From Orobanche coerulescens (Eukaryota; Streptophyta; Magnoliopsida; Lamiales; Orobanchaceae): DNA of 64,000 bases. The stretch lies in contig CM065818.1 in the NCBI GenBank assembly GCA_033398695.1, positions 55,026,001 to 55,090,000 of the forward strand, in the 5' to 3' direction. Under the pieces are notes generated by a model. It made no database searches. It was not told the origin of the DNA and worked only from the letters and a program-made list of their open reading frames with translations. Position numbers and translations under genes: made by a program. Shown here one piece after another: positions 35,059 to 46,890 of the stretch (within the stretch, counting starts at the first letter, position 1; the number at the start of each line of letters is the position of its first letter).

Positions 35059-35711
35059 AGGGTGGAAAAACACGGGGTACGAACCATCCATCAAGATCTA
35101 AAAACAACATATCCAGGAATACCCCTCAATATGAGCAACTCCATCTGAGTAATCGGGCCAACCCCACGGGTTCCCGTGTCTCCTCTGCCTGAACATGCCG
35201 AAAAATAAGTGATAAAAATACTCAACCAAGTGCGAGATCAATCGAATCATGACTCATCCGTCAGAGACCAGCCAGGAAGTCGCACCAACCGCAAGACTCA
35301 TAACACCGGCGTACACACCCTGCGGGTGCCGCCCATTATACATGTCTACAATCATCGATGTACACTCCCCCGTTCTCATCGGCATTAAACGCTCAAGAAA
35401 ACACTGACTCATGCCACAAAAGGAAAATAACGACGCACATATGGTCCTCGGGACCATATCAACCGCACACCCAAGTCCTTATGACTCGGCGTCTCGAATT
35501 GAAATGAACAATTACCCAGATTATTACAAAATTTCAGGTACAACACCAAAAGGAAGGAAAAACACATCACGCGACCTCAAATCTTAAGATTCTCAGATAC
35601 AATCATTACAAGATAGATCAACCATAAATGGTTCGCAACCACAATACTAAAATACAGACCCAGTCAAACATCAGTCCGAAAAACAAAGGAAAAATAAATC
35701 AAGGTTACATC
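35059..35711 (-). other. 3' untranslated interior of the gag-only element
   Basis: About 650 bp between the gag stop and the hairpin. No protease, RT, RNase H or integrase motif in any frame. Short ORFs here do not resemble pol. Confidence 0.6.
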
Positions 35712-37055
35712 TCAAATATATCCGTAATCAACACTCTCCAGGTCAATGAACTCCTCGATCTCATCGACTCGGGGAAGACCCAAATCTGAGCTCGCCGCTT
35801 CTCCTCGAGTGTCCATACCTCTGGCTCCCGAAGCCCGATATGACCCCTTGGATGGAGTACGGACTGAAGCAACAAAATATCTCGAGGCCTTTGAGCTCCC
35901 TTGAGATCTACTGGCACTAGAACCCCTGCAGTATTTCTGAAGGTGTCCCTGCCTCCCACACAGAAAACAAGCAATAGACTGCATCGAGCACCGAGTACTG
36001 CGATGTCCTATTGTATCACAGTTAAAACAAACAACTATCGAACTCGTCACCTGAGAAGAAGATGCTTTCCTAGAATGAAGATGACTAGAAGACGACCTCT
36101 TGGATGTCGGAGCCCGATGTCCCTCTGAACGTATCGGCATCCTAGTCCTCCCACCCGAAGAAGCTGAAGGTTCTTTCCGAGCAAGCTCCATGATCAAAAG
36201 CTCTGCTCCAAGAGCCTTCTCGATGAATTCGCCAAGTGAGTTACAATTATGGTTGAACAACTGCATCCACAACTGTGGGTTTAGCCTCTTGCTAAAATAC
36301 TTGATCTTATCCGCCTCAGTACGGATAACAGAAGAAGCAAACTGAAGAAGTCTTTGAAACTTCTCAGCGATAACAATAACACCCTCGTCCTCGACGGATT
36401 CGGGATTCAAAACCTCTGACAACTTGGCTTCACGAAGTGGAGCCGGATAATACCTCTCTAACATAAGAGTCTTAAACTCACTCCAAGCACAATCACGATC
36501 GGTGGGTTTCACAGAAAGCCACCAAGAATAAGCGCCTTTACTCAAATAGTAAGCTCCTACTGCCACCTTGCTCTCTTCCGGACACTGAACCATTTCGAAG
36601 AGTTTATCAAAATGTTCAAGCCAATGAACAATATCACCTGGTTCCGATGAACCCTCAAAAATTGGCAGCCTCTGACGAGAGATGTTGCCGATAATCTGAC
36701 TCACTCTCCTGGACTGTCCATAAAACGGCACCTGGAGTCCTTCCTGCTGTGTACCACGAACCATCGAAGTCTGCATGGTTTCCATTATCTGCGTCATTTG
36801 AGTCATCTGGGTCATCATGCCCCTCATAAGCAAGAAAGGGTCGATGTCCGTCTGATCGACTCCTTGAGTATGACGTTCCGAAGGGGAACCGGTCACATAA
36901 GTCACATCTTCGGCAGAATTCTGATCCATATCGACATCCGTACGCGTATAAGCATGAGGTTCTGGGTTTCGGCCTGCTCTGTAGCCTTTACCCCCTCTGC
37001 CACATCCTCGGATTCCTCTTTCCATACTGAAATAATAACGTTCGACCATGAACAA
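35712..37055 (-). CDS. gag: Intact Gag protein of the gag-only element
   Basis: 447 residues with no stop or frameshift. The first ATG is at 37055; a second Met at residue 11 precedes a G/R-rich stretch (RGCGRGGKGYRAGR) like other Tekay-type N-termini and may be the real start. Residues about 125-260 hold the capsid (retrotransposon gag) domain, with YYLSKGAYSWWLSVKP and FKTLMLERYYPAPLRE. Two zinc knuckles follow: CFNCDTIGHRSTRC (343-356) and CFLCGRQGHLQKYC (363-376), both C-X2-C-X4-H-X4-C. Gag forms the particle and packages RNA in the cytoplasm. The acidic C-terminus is followed by a stop where other Tekay elements continue into protease. Enzymes must come from an autonomous relative. Confidence 0.93.
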   Translation of the reverse strand: MFMVERYYFSMERGIRGCGRGGKGYRAGRNPEPHAYTRTDVDMDQNSAEDVTYVTGSPSERHTQGVDQTDIDPFLLMRGMMTQMTQMTQIMETMQTSMVRGTQQEGLQVPFYGQSRRVSQIIGNISRQRLPIFEGSSEPGDIVHWLEHFDKLFEMVQCPEESKVAVGAYYLSKGAYSWWLSVKPTDRDCAWSEFKTLMLERYYPAPLREAKLSEVLNPESVEDEGVIVIAEKFQRLLQFASSVIRTEADKIKYFSKRLNPQLWMQLFNHNCNSLGEFIEKALGAELLIMELARKEPSASSGGRTRMPIRSEGHRAPTSKRSSSSHLHSRKASSSQVTSSIVVCFNCDTIGHRSTRCSMQSIACFLCGRQGHLQKYCRGSSASRSQGSSKASRYFVASVRTPSKGSYRASGARGMDTRGEAASSDLGLPRVDEIEEFIDLESVDYGYI

Positions 37056-37496
37056 AGCTCAAATATGCCTCAACGGCCAATCCATAATGCTAAGTCAATA
37101 GCCAAACACGAGTATACATACTCAACAGATAAATAGTCACCTCAAACATGCTAATTATAGCCAATACTGAGCCCACACGCTCCAAAACAAATAATCATGA
37201 ATGAATCGTAACACAAATGTTACCTACAGATTTCAACAAAACATGTATAATCAATGGCATAATGAATGTATGAACATACAAGAGAATCAAGTCCTTACAT
37301 AGGTCATACGAAGCTTTGAGGTCTTGCGATACTAGTCTTCACTGACGACGACTCGATGAAAGAATGGCTCATACAGTCGTTCAACTACCACGACTCACAA
37401 AGCCTAACTGTCCAGATTGTCATAACCTGACAGTCTACTACTACCGCGTCGGTAGAACCACATAACTCACATATCAGGGTATCTCACAACCCAATT

Positions 37497-37508
37497 CTCT
37501 GATACCAT
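37497..37508 (-). promoter_or_regulatory. Primer-binding site of the gag-only element
   Basis: The minus strand reads TGGTATCAGAGA, 4 bp after the 5' LTR end, with 11 of 12 bases complementary to the initiator tRNA-Met 3' end. Confidence 0.88.
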
Positions 37509-37512
37509 CTTC

Positions 37513-40500
37513 TGTAACACCCCCAAATCCCATTGGGTCATTACAGTGCCATGGACCCCACACCAGGAGATCCACCAGGCTAACACGACCAAAAATACAA
37601 CTAACTGACCAAAAAGGGAACCAGAATCCCTACACTGACATCCAACATAATATTCCGAGATGGAATTTCAATGACAACAGTGGGCCTACATGGCCAAAAT
37701 AAGATACAACAACATCCACGAGCCTTGCTCGGATAATACAAAATGACAAAGACTGAACAAAACTGGAGTACTCCAACTGTCTTACTAACATGAACACCAA
37801 AATATCTCGGACTAGTATCGCTCGAATGCCTCGTCGCTATCGTCATGCCCCTGTGTCTCAACTCTCTCCTCGCAAGCACCTAAAACATGAAAACATGTTC
37901 CGCCCCCACGGGGTCAGTCATCCAGATAATGAATATCAAATACATGTACAACATGATATGCATCCAAAGGGCAGAATGAATAGTATAGTAATGGTAATAC
38001 GAGATGCTCACAAACCAAAGTAAGAATCGAGCATTCGTGGAATACTATGCCCACGGCATACGATCAATACCTACTCAACAGGTTAGAACACAAGTGCCCA
38101 ATGGTGAATCATCAATACAGAACACAACAATACATCACCCGAAGGTAAACCAAGCCAAACACTGAAATAGATACGAATCACAATGCCCGAAGGCTCCAAC
38201 AGGAATACCGATACATCATAATGGCCTGACAGCCGAACAGCCTGAAGCTGTTTATCATCATAATACCCTGAATGTCACTCATCGGAAACTATCAATCACC
38301 ACAATGGCCCGAAGCCAAAACAGCCCGAAGCTGTATCAATGAGGGCCGAAGCCACGGCACGAAGCCGTATCACAATGAGATCATCCAATGACCGTGACCT
38401 GCTGAATTGCAGGTGCTGGGAAACCAACCGCGAAGGTTCAAGTCCCAGACTTACCCATAATGAGATCACTCAGTGACCGTGACCTACTGAACTGTAGGTG
38501 TTGGGAAACCAACCACAAAGGTTCAAGCCCCAAGCTTACCCATAATGAGATCATTAACATGACCGTGACCTACTGAACTGTAGGTGTTGGGAAACCAACC
38601 GCGAAGGTTCATGCCCAAAGCTTACCCATAATGAGATCATTAACATGACCGTGACCTACTGAACTATAGGTGTTGGGAAACCAACCGCGAAGGTTCAAGC
38701 CCCAAGCTTACCCATAATGAGATCATTAACATGACCATGACCTACTGAACTGTAGGTGTTGGGAAACCAACCGCGAAGGTTCAAGCCCCAAGCTTACCCA
38801 TCGAGCACTAGCCGAGACTAGCCTCCAAAACATAATTAATCACAACAGCAACGATCCCAAGATTACCAAATTCACAAGAATAATAGCGTGCTGCCTTGAG
38901 TCGGCCAACACGACAACAACAACTCATGGATGGGCACCGTCCACGGTGGTCCCAAGTCAAATACCTCGACTGCCTTGGAATGGCTAATTCACAACAACTC
39001 AACGGGTGGAACTATCCTTGACCGTCCCAATTCAATACATCGATTACCTTAGAACGGTCAATCGATAACGATGACACAACAGATGGGAATTATCTTCGAT
39101 AATACCAATTAAATACATCGATTACCTTAGAACGGTTAATCGATAACCAATGATGCAACAGATGGGAATTATCTTCGATAACCCCAATTCAATACATCGA
39201 TTACCTTAGAACGGTTAATCGATAACCAATGATACAACGGATGGAAATTATCTTCGATAATCCCAATTCAATACCTCGATTACCTTAGAACGGTCAATCG
39301 ATAAACAATGCTACAACGGATGGGAATTATCTTCGGTAATCCCAATTAAATACATCAATTACCTTAGAACGGTTAATCGATAACCAATGATACGGTAGAA
39401 TAGATGTCCCGGCGTCTTAAACCGACCACCGAAACAGATATGATAAACGAATATATCAAATGCCTTCAATCGGCTAATGCAACATCATAGCAACAGTTCC
39501 AATTCGATAATAACGATTCAACGATGCCTCAGAACGACATTAACGTCAACAATAATAATCGATACATCGATGCCGCGAACCGGCTATCGAAAACAAGAAT
39601 CTCAATGCCTTAAACCGGCCGTTAACGAATAATAATCACATCTGGCATAATCACCGAAGGGTATTGCATCAAACAATTCCCGAATATCAACAAATCACGA
39701 AGAGACTAAGTCTCGAAATGATACAATACATTCATACACATATATGATAACATTAATCTCATTGACCAGTACAAATATAAAACTTGCCTCAAACCGAAGG
39801 CGAGAAAGTCCTTCCACGATCAACGTCCTGGCACGAAACGACGAACGGCGCCTCCCGATGATCACAAACACTCGAGCAACCTTGAATGAAAACGATTCAT
39901 TCAAAAATACAAAATCAATAAAAAACAACGACAAGGACAAAGCCTGATTCAAACACGAATCGATCACACCGCACGAACGAATATCATAGTTCTCAACTAT
40001 GAATTCTAACATCCTCCAACACCTCGATGATCAATTAATATGATCATTACGTTCTTAACACTTGTGAAATCCATACAACATGATTCACTTAAGAACAATC
40101 ATCAAAACAATCATCTCAAAATGATAATATCACCAATATCATCAAATTGATCCTCTTACAATGATAATATTATCAATATTATCATTATCACCCCAAGAAC
40201 ATCATCAACTCAATAATCATGATGTTTGAAACAAAAATCCTTCATCAATACATCATGAATTCGGATTAAACAACAAGATTCACTCAACCATTTTCAAATT
40301 ATGATAATCACCTCCTAAATCATCATAAATCCTTACTAAAATGGTTAAAATCTTTCAAGAACACCACCAACAACAATAATCATCTCAAGGCTATGTTAAT
40401 CATATAACAATCTTAACATAATCCTTCCTAGACATGATAAAAAACCTCCAAACAATCTAAAACATCAATAACATAATCCAACTCAAGTAATACTATCATG

Positions 40501-41423
40501 TTCTTCATCAAAAGTTTATCAAAACCATGAAGAATCATGATATACTCCATTAATCAAACAATACCCGAAGAAAACAACAACAAAAACTTGAAAATCACTT
40601 GAAGAACAAGAGAATGAGGGAACTTACCAGAGAAGAACAAGAAGAAGCCTCCAAACACCAAAGGAGCACCAACAAGCTTCCAACTTCAAGCTTCAATCCA
40701 AGCTAGGATGATCAAGATCGAGTTGGAAGGTGCTAAACATCAATAACAAGTCCAAACGGACGATTCTAGGGAGAGAAATTATGTTTTGGTTCGTGAGGAA
40801 ATGAAAGACGAAACCAAGATAAATAGACTGACCAATTCATTACGTACGTTATACATTATGGTTAACGTACATAAGAGGCATTACGTACGCTATGCTAAGA
40901 CTTTAACGTACGTAATGTAAATCCAGAACTAACTGGACTAAAATATGAAGGCCTTAACGTACGTAAACAAAAACATATTACGTACGTTAACAAGACCAGC
41001 ATTACGTACGTAGAGTTCACCTCTTAACGTACGTAAGGGTCCGTTGACTGCAATAGTGAGATCCGATCGGAAGATGCTCGGGACCCACCGGCCGAAAGTG
41101 GCTACGAGGAAGGTTCCTGCCACCTACCAAGCATTACGTACGTAACCTTACAGGCATAACGTACGTAATAGCAACACGCTAGCGTACGTAATGCTACACC
41201 CGTAGCGTAAGTTAAGGCTATGAACTTAGCCAAAAAAAATCCAAACTCTCCAACCAACATTCAAACGACGAAACCAACCCGACGACAAGTATAAATATTT
41301 CGATCCCGAAATATTCCAATACAATATTCATTGTATCATTCCAAAACAACAATACTTGTACAATTCCAAATGAATACGTACAACTCAACAGTAACACGAA
41401 AAAAATTATCCCCGGATATTACA
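37513..41423 (-). repeat. 5' LTR of the gag-only element
   Basis: 3911 bp, collinear with the other LTR but about 88 bp longer, almost entirely explained by a fifth unit of the 85 bp array (units at 38374, 38459, 38544, 38630 and 38716). The TATA-like box is at 40826-40819, the donor CTCTG|GTAAGTT at 40627 and the acceptor at 37880 (minus strand), giving a predicted 2.75 kb leader intron. Confidence 0.93.
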
Positions 41424-41505
41424 TGATGTGGCATCAAGATGGGACCCATTGATGATGTGGCACAGAGGTGGGACCCACTGATGACGTGGCACATGTGGAC
41501 CCTAT
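41424..41505. repeat. 28-29 bp minisatellite, right part
   Basis: It continues the array interrupted at 31197: GATGTGGCATCAAGATGGGA, then two further units and a degenerate end. The TGATG target copy is itself part of the repeat unit. Confidence 0.8.
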
Positions 41506-41648
41506 GTTTTTTTTTAAATCTTAGGCAACATCGTTTGTTGTTGCCTTACTTGGTTATGTTGTTGCATTAGAGGCGTAGTGTATTACTTTTCTGTTGTTGC
41601 AGTAGAGACTAAAAGTGTTGCCTTAGGTCTCAAAGGCAACAGCTTTAT
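41506..41648. other. Host DNA with GGCAAC/GTTGCC words
   Basis: Contains several inverted words (GGCAACA, TGTTGCC) resembling subterminal parts of DNA transposons. No ends identified. Confidence 0.3.
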
Positions 41649-42325
41649 TGATATTTGTACACGAATATTATTTAGACGCAAGGGAACTTATGATTTAGAT
41701 CATCAAACCTTTTTCATAGTTGCTGTTATTGTCAAAATCGGGGGGTTTTGTCGGTGTTCGCCATCAAACGACCCGATAGAAGTGATTGTGAATGTTCTAT
41801 ATTTTTTCCGCGATCTTTTAGCGAATTACCCCATCAAAGCTTTTTAGCTAGTTGATTGTTAGTAGGGATTCATCCCCATCAACGGAGTTTCTCTTGTTTT
41901 CGAAAAGGACTATCGCGATTTTTAGAATTTGCCGCCATCAAACGGATTTCTTTTAATTGTGAGCAATCGGTAATTCCAAACCATAAATTCTTTGAATATC
42001 GAAACTAATAATTGATAACGTATGTGTCGGTGATTCTAAACTCCCGTATCTTTCTCATAATTGTAATCTCTAGAAAATCCAACCTTAAATTCGGTGTTTT
42101 TAACGCTTAGCTATTAATTTAATTTTCGCACTTGTTTTGCGAACTTTCATCTCAATCGAATCATTCACCGTGTTTTAATTTACTTTACTTTTGTCAATTA
42201 GACTATTTGCTAAACATAATCGAACTTCAAACCATTTCCAACTCCTCGAGAGATCGACCTCGGAGTTACTTGCCGCTTCCTACAAAAGTGATTCGTACAC
42301 TTTCGAGTTTTTAATTTGTTCATCA
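41649..42325 (+). repeat. 5' LTR of Athila A2
   Basis: About 677 bp from TGATATTTG to TTCATCA. The right end is well supported: the spacer AGTTTT before the primer-binding site is identical to that of the other Athila element. The left end rests on the TGAT/ATCA inverted terminus and similarity to the other Athila start (TGATAAGTG), so it is less certain. Confidence 0.6.
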
Positions 42326-42331
42326 AGTTTT

Positions 42332-42349
42332 TGGCGCCGTTGCCAGGGA
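42332..42349 (+). promoter_or_regulatory. Primer-binding site of Athila A2 (tRNA-Asp type)
   Basis: TGGCGCCGTTGCCAGGGA matches the complement of the tRNA-Asp 3' end in 17 of 18 positions, as in Athila elements. Confidence 0.85.
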
Positions 42350-42559
42350 GTAGTCGTTTAATTTTTGATCTTGTTTTAATAGTAGTTGAATTGTTTTTCT
42401 AGATCATTTTTTCGTTTTCATTATTTTCAATAAAGTCTAAAAAATTTGCTCTAACTTCTTTTGTTTATGCTTGGTAGGAGATCGTTGGGAAACCCGATTC
42501 TTCCACCCATAGACGAAGTTCAAAGAATTAAAGCACCAAAAACAATAGCCACATCATGA

Positions 42560-44271
42560 ATGGAAAACGAAGAGGATAATCCGGATCTTGAAGAGCGACT
42601 TTTGCTCAGGGAGGAAAGCCCTCGTCAACCGAGGCATGAGAATGTTGCGCAAAATTTAGATGAAGAAAATATTCGCCAACCGAGGTTTCCGAGATATGAG
42701 AATGTTGGGCGCAATCAAGGGATACCCAAAGCTCAACAAGGGAGATACATTTATCCGACATACCCACCCGTTGGAGTGCAATATGGAGCGAACTATTATC
42801 CTGGGCCTCAATATGGGATGGAAGCAAATTACAATATGCCGCAACAACCTCTGGTTGAGCATCTAATGCGGGACTATGCAAAGCCCGTGGTTAATGCCGC
42901 CATCTCATGCATCCAATTAGCACCGGCAGCAAGGAACTACCACATCAGCGGATTTCACATCGAGCAATTGCCCTCATTTCATGGATTAGCATGTGAGGAT
43001 CCGTTGTCGTTCATCCAGGAGTTCTATGTGGCGATTGACAACTTCCCATTAAATGGGTTGAGCGAGAATCAACTAAGAATGAAGTGCTTCCCTTATACAC
43101 TCAAGGATGGGGCGAAACAATGGTTGATGACTTTGGCACCGGGCTCACTAAGAACGTGGGATGAAGTTTACGACAAGTTCATTACCAAGTACTTCTCTCA
43201 TTTGAAGACTACACAATTGAGAACTCAAATCTCAACATTTGGACAACTATACGGAGAGGCATTTCACGAAGCATGGGACCGATTCAATATGTTCCTCATT
43301 CAGTGCCCACACCACCACTATCCGCTCCAACTACTTAATCAATTTTTCTATGATGGATTGACTCAATATTGCCAAGGTGCGGTGGATAACGCAGACGGTG
43401 GTTCGTTTTGGAGGTTAATGGAGAGACAAGCTTATGACGTGTATGAAATGTTGGGAGCTAATTCACAACAAAAAAGTGTACGTGTTCGTAGGGGAGCTGT
43501 GAACCAAGTAAGCGAGAAGGACAAGATGCAATCTAAAATCGATGAGTTAACAAGGGAACTAAGACAACTCAAGACTCAAAATAAATCTTCGAGCTCATGA
43601 GTTTGCGAAATTTGCGGGGTACCCGGACATGATGCTAATTCTTGCCCACATACTTTTCCGGAAGAACAAACCGAACAAGTGAATTGGGCTATGGGACAAA
43701 GCACGGGAAGGCCCAAATGGGAGGATAGGAGAAATAATTATGGCGGAAATGCAAGAAATGCACCTCTCCCGAACACTTATCATCCTGGGCTAAGAAACCA
43801 TCCGAATTTCTCATGGAGAAACAACAACCCGATACCCTACGACACAAGCGTCCAAGCTCAATACAACGGAGGAAACCGAGCCCAACAAACAACACAAAGT
43901 GAACCACCTCCACAACAAAGGAACTCTCTCGAGGAGAGTATTGCGGCATTCATTAAGGAAAGCAATAAAAGGTTCAAATCTTTAGAAGCTTCGGGAACAA
44001 AATGGAGATTCAAATTAGGCAACTTGCTACCGAGGCATGTAGACAAGAAAGGGGCAAACTACCAAGTCAATCCGAGCAAGCTCAAGCTATTACCACCCTC
44101 CAAAGTGGTAAAGTGATAAATAAAGAGACAATTCCGGAAGCGAAAGAGATGGGCTGTGAGAAAGAAGACGAGTCGGGAAATACAGAAGAGAGAGTAGACG
44201 AAGCAACTTCGACCTCCAAGCTTCACAAATCTGCTCAACCATATAAGCCACCGGTCCCTTCTCCGAGCTAA
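42560..44271 (+). pseudogene. gag: Athila A2 gag
   Basis: 346 residues from ATG 42560 to TGA 43598-43600, with the capsid block ENQLRMKCFPYTLKDGAKQW and EAFHEAWDRFNMFLIQCPHH. The same frame continues after the TGA with VCEICGVPGHDANSC (zinc knuckle, C-X2-C-X4-H-X4-C) to 44116, then shifts to the frame of 44002-44271. The TGA before the knuckle is probably a mutation; regulated read-through is a less likely alternative. Confidence 0.85.
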
Positions 44272-44491
44272 CTTAGAAAATCAAAGCAAGATGAACAATT
44301 TTCCAAAATCTACAACATGCTTTCAAAGGTTCATGTCAACTTATCTCTCTTGGATGTTGTGAAGAACATTCCCGCTTATACAAAATTTTTCAGAGAATTG
44401 ACCTCCAACAAAGATGATATTTTAGGAACAAGAAAGTAGTGCTCTATGAGGTAGAAGCGAGGAGTCAAAAAAAAGGGATCCCGGAAGTTTT

Positions 44492-45148
44492 ATGATCGAC
44501 ATCACTATGGGAGATAAGAAGGTTGCTCGTGGCATGCTCGATTTGGGAGCAAGTGTGAATCTCATGCCATACTCGACTTATTTGAGGCTTGGACTCAGGG
44601 GAATCAAACCAACAAAAATGACGCTTCAAATGGTGGATAGGTCGGTGAAATACCCCAAGGGAGTCATTGAAGACCTATTAGTGCAAGTGGACAAGTTGGT
44701 AATTCCGGCCGATTTTGTTATCTTAGAGATGAGCGATTTCGCAACAAGCGAAAATGAAGGGACAATACTTCTAGGACGGCCATTCATGCATATAACAAAA
44801 ACAATCATTGATGTTGATGAAGGAAAGGTCACCATGACCATCTTGGGTGAAATGGTAGAAATCGACGTGTTCAGTTCATCTCCTATCCCTTCTCATATTT
44901 ACGCTGCCCATGATTGTAATTTTATTGATTGCATTGATTCTTTGGTCGACGATACATATTTGTATGATGATGTAGGGGACACGTTGCATGATGCTCTAAC
45001 CATTGAGAATGATATAGGGCTGAATAATTTAGAAATTGAAGAATATATTGCATTGTTAGATAATTCTGAACCATTTGATGAAGTTGACGATCTTAATATG
45101 CCATTGGAATTAAATTTTGAGGAGCCCGTTGAAATCACCCCGTCCTAA
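44492..45148 (+). pseudogene. PR: Athila A2 aspartic protease
   Basis: 218 residues. MLDLGASVNLMPYSTYLRLG holds the D-L-G-A-S active site used by Athila elements, and ILLGRPFMHITKTIIDVDEG is the C-terminal block. An acidic tail follows up to TAA 45146-45148. The stretch is open but separated from gag and RT by frame changes. Confidence 0.85.
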
Positions 45149-45154
45149 CTTGAA

Positions 45155-46384
45155 TTGAAAGAACTTCCGGCACATCTTAAATACGTTTTGTTAGGCAAAA
45201 GTGACACTTACCCTGTAATTGTCTCTTCTGAATTAACTCCTTTGCAAGAAAACAAATTAGTAGAAGTTCTGACTAAATTAAAGGAAGCGATTGGATGGGG
45301 TATTTCTGATATCAAGGGGATAAGTCCTGTAAGGTGCATACATAAAATAATTCTTGAGGATAATGTTAAACCTGTTAGGCAAGCCCAAAGGCGTTTAACA
45401 TGCAGGATGTAGTTAAAAAGGAAGTCTTGAAGTTACTGGATGTCGGGGTCATCTACCCGATATCCGACAGTAAGGGTTAGTCCTGTGCATGTAGTGCCTA
45501 AGAAATCTGGAATAACGGTGGTTCGTAATGATAAAATTGAATTAGTGCCCACTAGAACAGTGTCCGGTTGGAGAATGTGCATTGATTATCAGAAATTAAA
45601 TGCCGTGACGAAAAAAGATCATTTTCCCCTCCCTTTCATTGATCAAATGTTGGAACGTTTAGTTGGGCATGATTATTACTGTTTTCTAGATGGTCTTTCA
45701 GGTTTCTATCAGATTCTCATTGCTCTGAAGGATCAAGAAAATACCACTTTCACTTGCCCTTTTGGCACTTTTGCCTCTAGGAGGATGCCGTTTGGTCTTT
45801 GCAATGCTCCAGCTACTTTCCAAAGGTGCATGCTTTCCATATTCTCTGACTTATTGGAAACGTCCATTGAGGTATTCATGGACGATTTTTTAGTGTTTGG
45901 AACCACTTTCGATGATTTTTTACATAATTTGACTGTTGTGCTCGAACGATGTATTGAGTGTAATCTTACACTTAGTTGGGAAAAGAGTCATTTTATGGTG
46001 AAACAAGGGCCTGTTCTGGGTCATGTGGTTTCTAATAAGGGAATGGAGGTTGATAAGGCTAAAGTTGATTTATTTGTTAAATTACCTCCGCCTTCATGCG
46101 TAAAAGAAGTTCGAAGCTTTTTAGGGCATGTAGGGTTTTATAGGCGTTCCATTAAAGATTTTTCAAAAATTGCCCGCACTTTAAGTAATCTTTTGTGTAA
46201 GGATGCTAAATTCGATTTTACCGAGGAATGTTTGGTTGATTTTAATGCTTTGAAAGAAAAGTTAACTTCCACGCCTATTGTTGTTGCTCTCGATTGGTCT
46301 TTATCATTTGAAATTATGTGCGACACGTCCGATTTTGCTATTGGTGCCGTTTTGGGGCAGAGAGTGAATAAATTTTCCATATAA
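45155..46384 (+). pseudogene. RT: Athila A2 reverse transcriptase
   Basis: 45155-45412 is the pre-RT linker (AIGWGISDIKGISP). After a frame break, 45440-46384 carries GWRMCIDYQKLNAVTKKDHF, YYCFLDGLSGFYQI, RRMPFGLCNAPATFQRC and the catalytic EVFMDDFLVFG (F-M-D-D, normal for Athila), then SFLGHVGFYRRSIKDFS. The catalytic residues are intact; the reading frame around the domain is not. Confidence 0.9.
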
Positions 46385-46890
46385 TTTACTATGCTAGCAA
46401 GACACTCGATGCATCCCAGGCCAATTATACCACCACCGAAAAAAGAATTTTTAGCTTTTGTGTTTTCTTTAGACAAGTTTCGATCCTATTTGGTTGGTTC
46501 GAAAGTAATTGTGCATACGGATCACGCCGCATTGGAATATTTGTTAAAAAATCCGGTGCCAAGCCAAGATTGATTTGGTGGGTTCTTTTGTTGCAATAAT
46601 TTGATTTAGAGTTCAAAGATAAAAAGGGTTCGGAAAACGTAGTTGCCGACCATTTATCTAGATTAACCGAGGGAGATAATTTTAAGCTTGATAGCTCTTT
46701 GCCGATTGTTGAGACTTTCCCTGACGAACAATTATTCGATGTGACTAAGACACCTTGGTATGCTGGTATTGTTAATTATCTTATTAGTGGTGTTTTGCAG
46801 CCCGAATTGACCTTTCAAGGGAAGAAGATGTTTATTTCCATGTGCAGGCATTACTTTTGGGATGAGCCCTACTTATTCAGGTTAGGGCCC
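46385..46890 (+). pseudogene. RH-INT: Athila A2 RNase H and truncated integrase start
   Basis: RNase H pieces: FLAFVFSLDKFRSYL and IVHTDHAALEYLLK (46440-46550), then VADHLSRL at about 46645. FPDEQLFDVTKTPWYAGIV and MCRHYFWDEPYLFRLGP at 46720-46887 open the integrase N-terminal region, after which the sequence switches to the LTR of copy B. Confidence 0.85.

Larger units (their letters stand above)
31198..41423 (-). mobile_element. Gag-only Ty3/gypsy element (TR-GAG type, Tekay-related), complete
   Basis: 10,226 bp between target copies TGATG (31193-31197 and 41424-41428). On the minus strand the 5' LTR is 41423-37513, the primer-binding site 37508-37497, gag 37055-35712, then the hairpin and polypurine tract 35058-35021, and the 3' LTR 35020-31198. 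Between gag and the 3' LTR there are only about 690 bp and no protease, RT or integrase. The LTRs (3.8-3.9 kb) outweigh the 2.5 kb interior. gag is open, and the two LTRs look very similar apart from one repeat unit, so insertion was fairly recent. Confidence 0.93.
41649..46890 (+). mobile_element. Athila-lineage Ty3/gypsy element A2, cut in integrase
   Basis: A 5' LTR (about 41649-42325), a tRNA-Asp-type primer-binding site, gag, protease, RT and RNase H follow in order on +. The integrase stops at 46890, where a Tekay-like LTR starts. Similarity to the second Athila element (49972-61920) is at protein level; they are different families. Stops and frameshifts are present in every domain. Confidence 0.88.
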
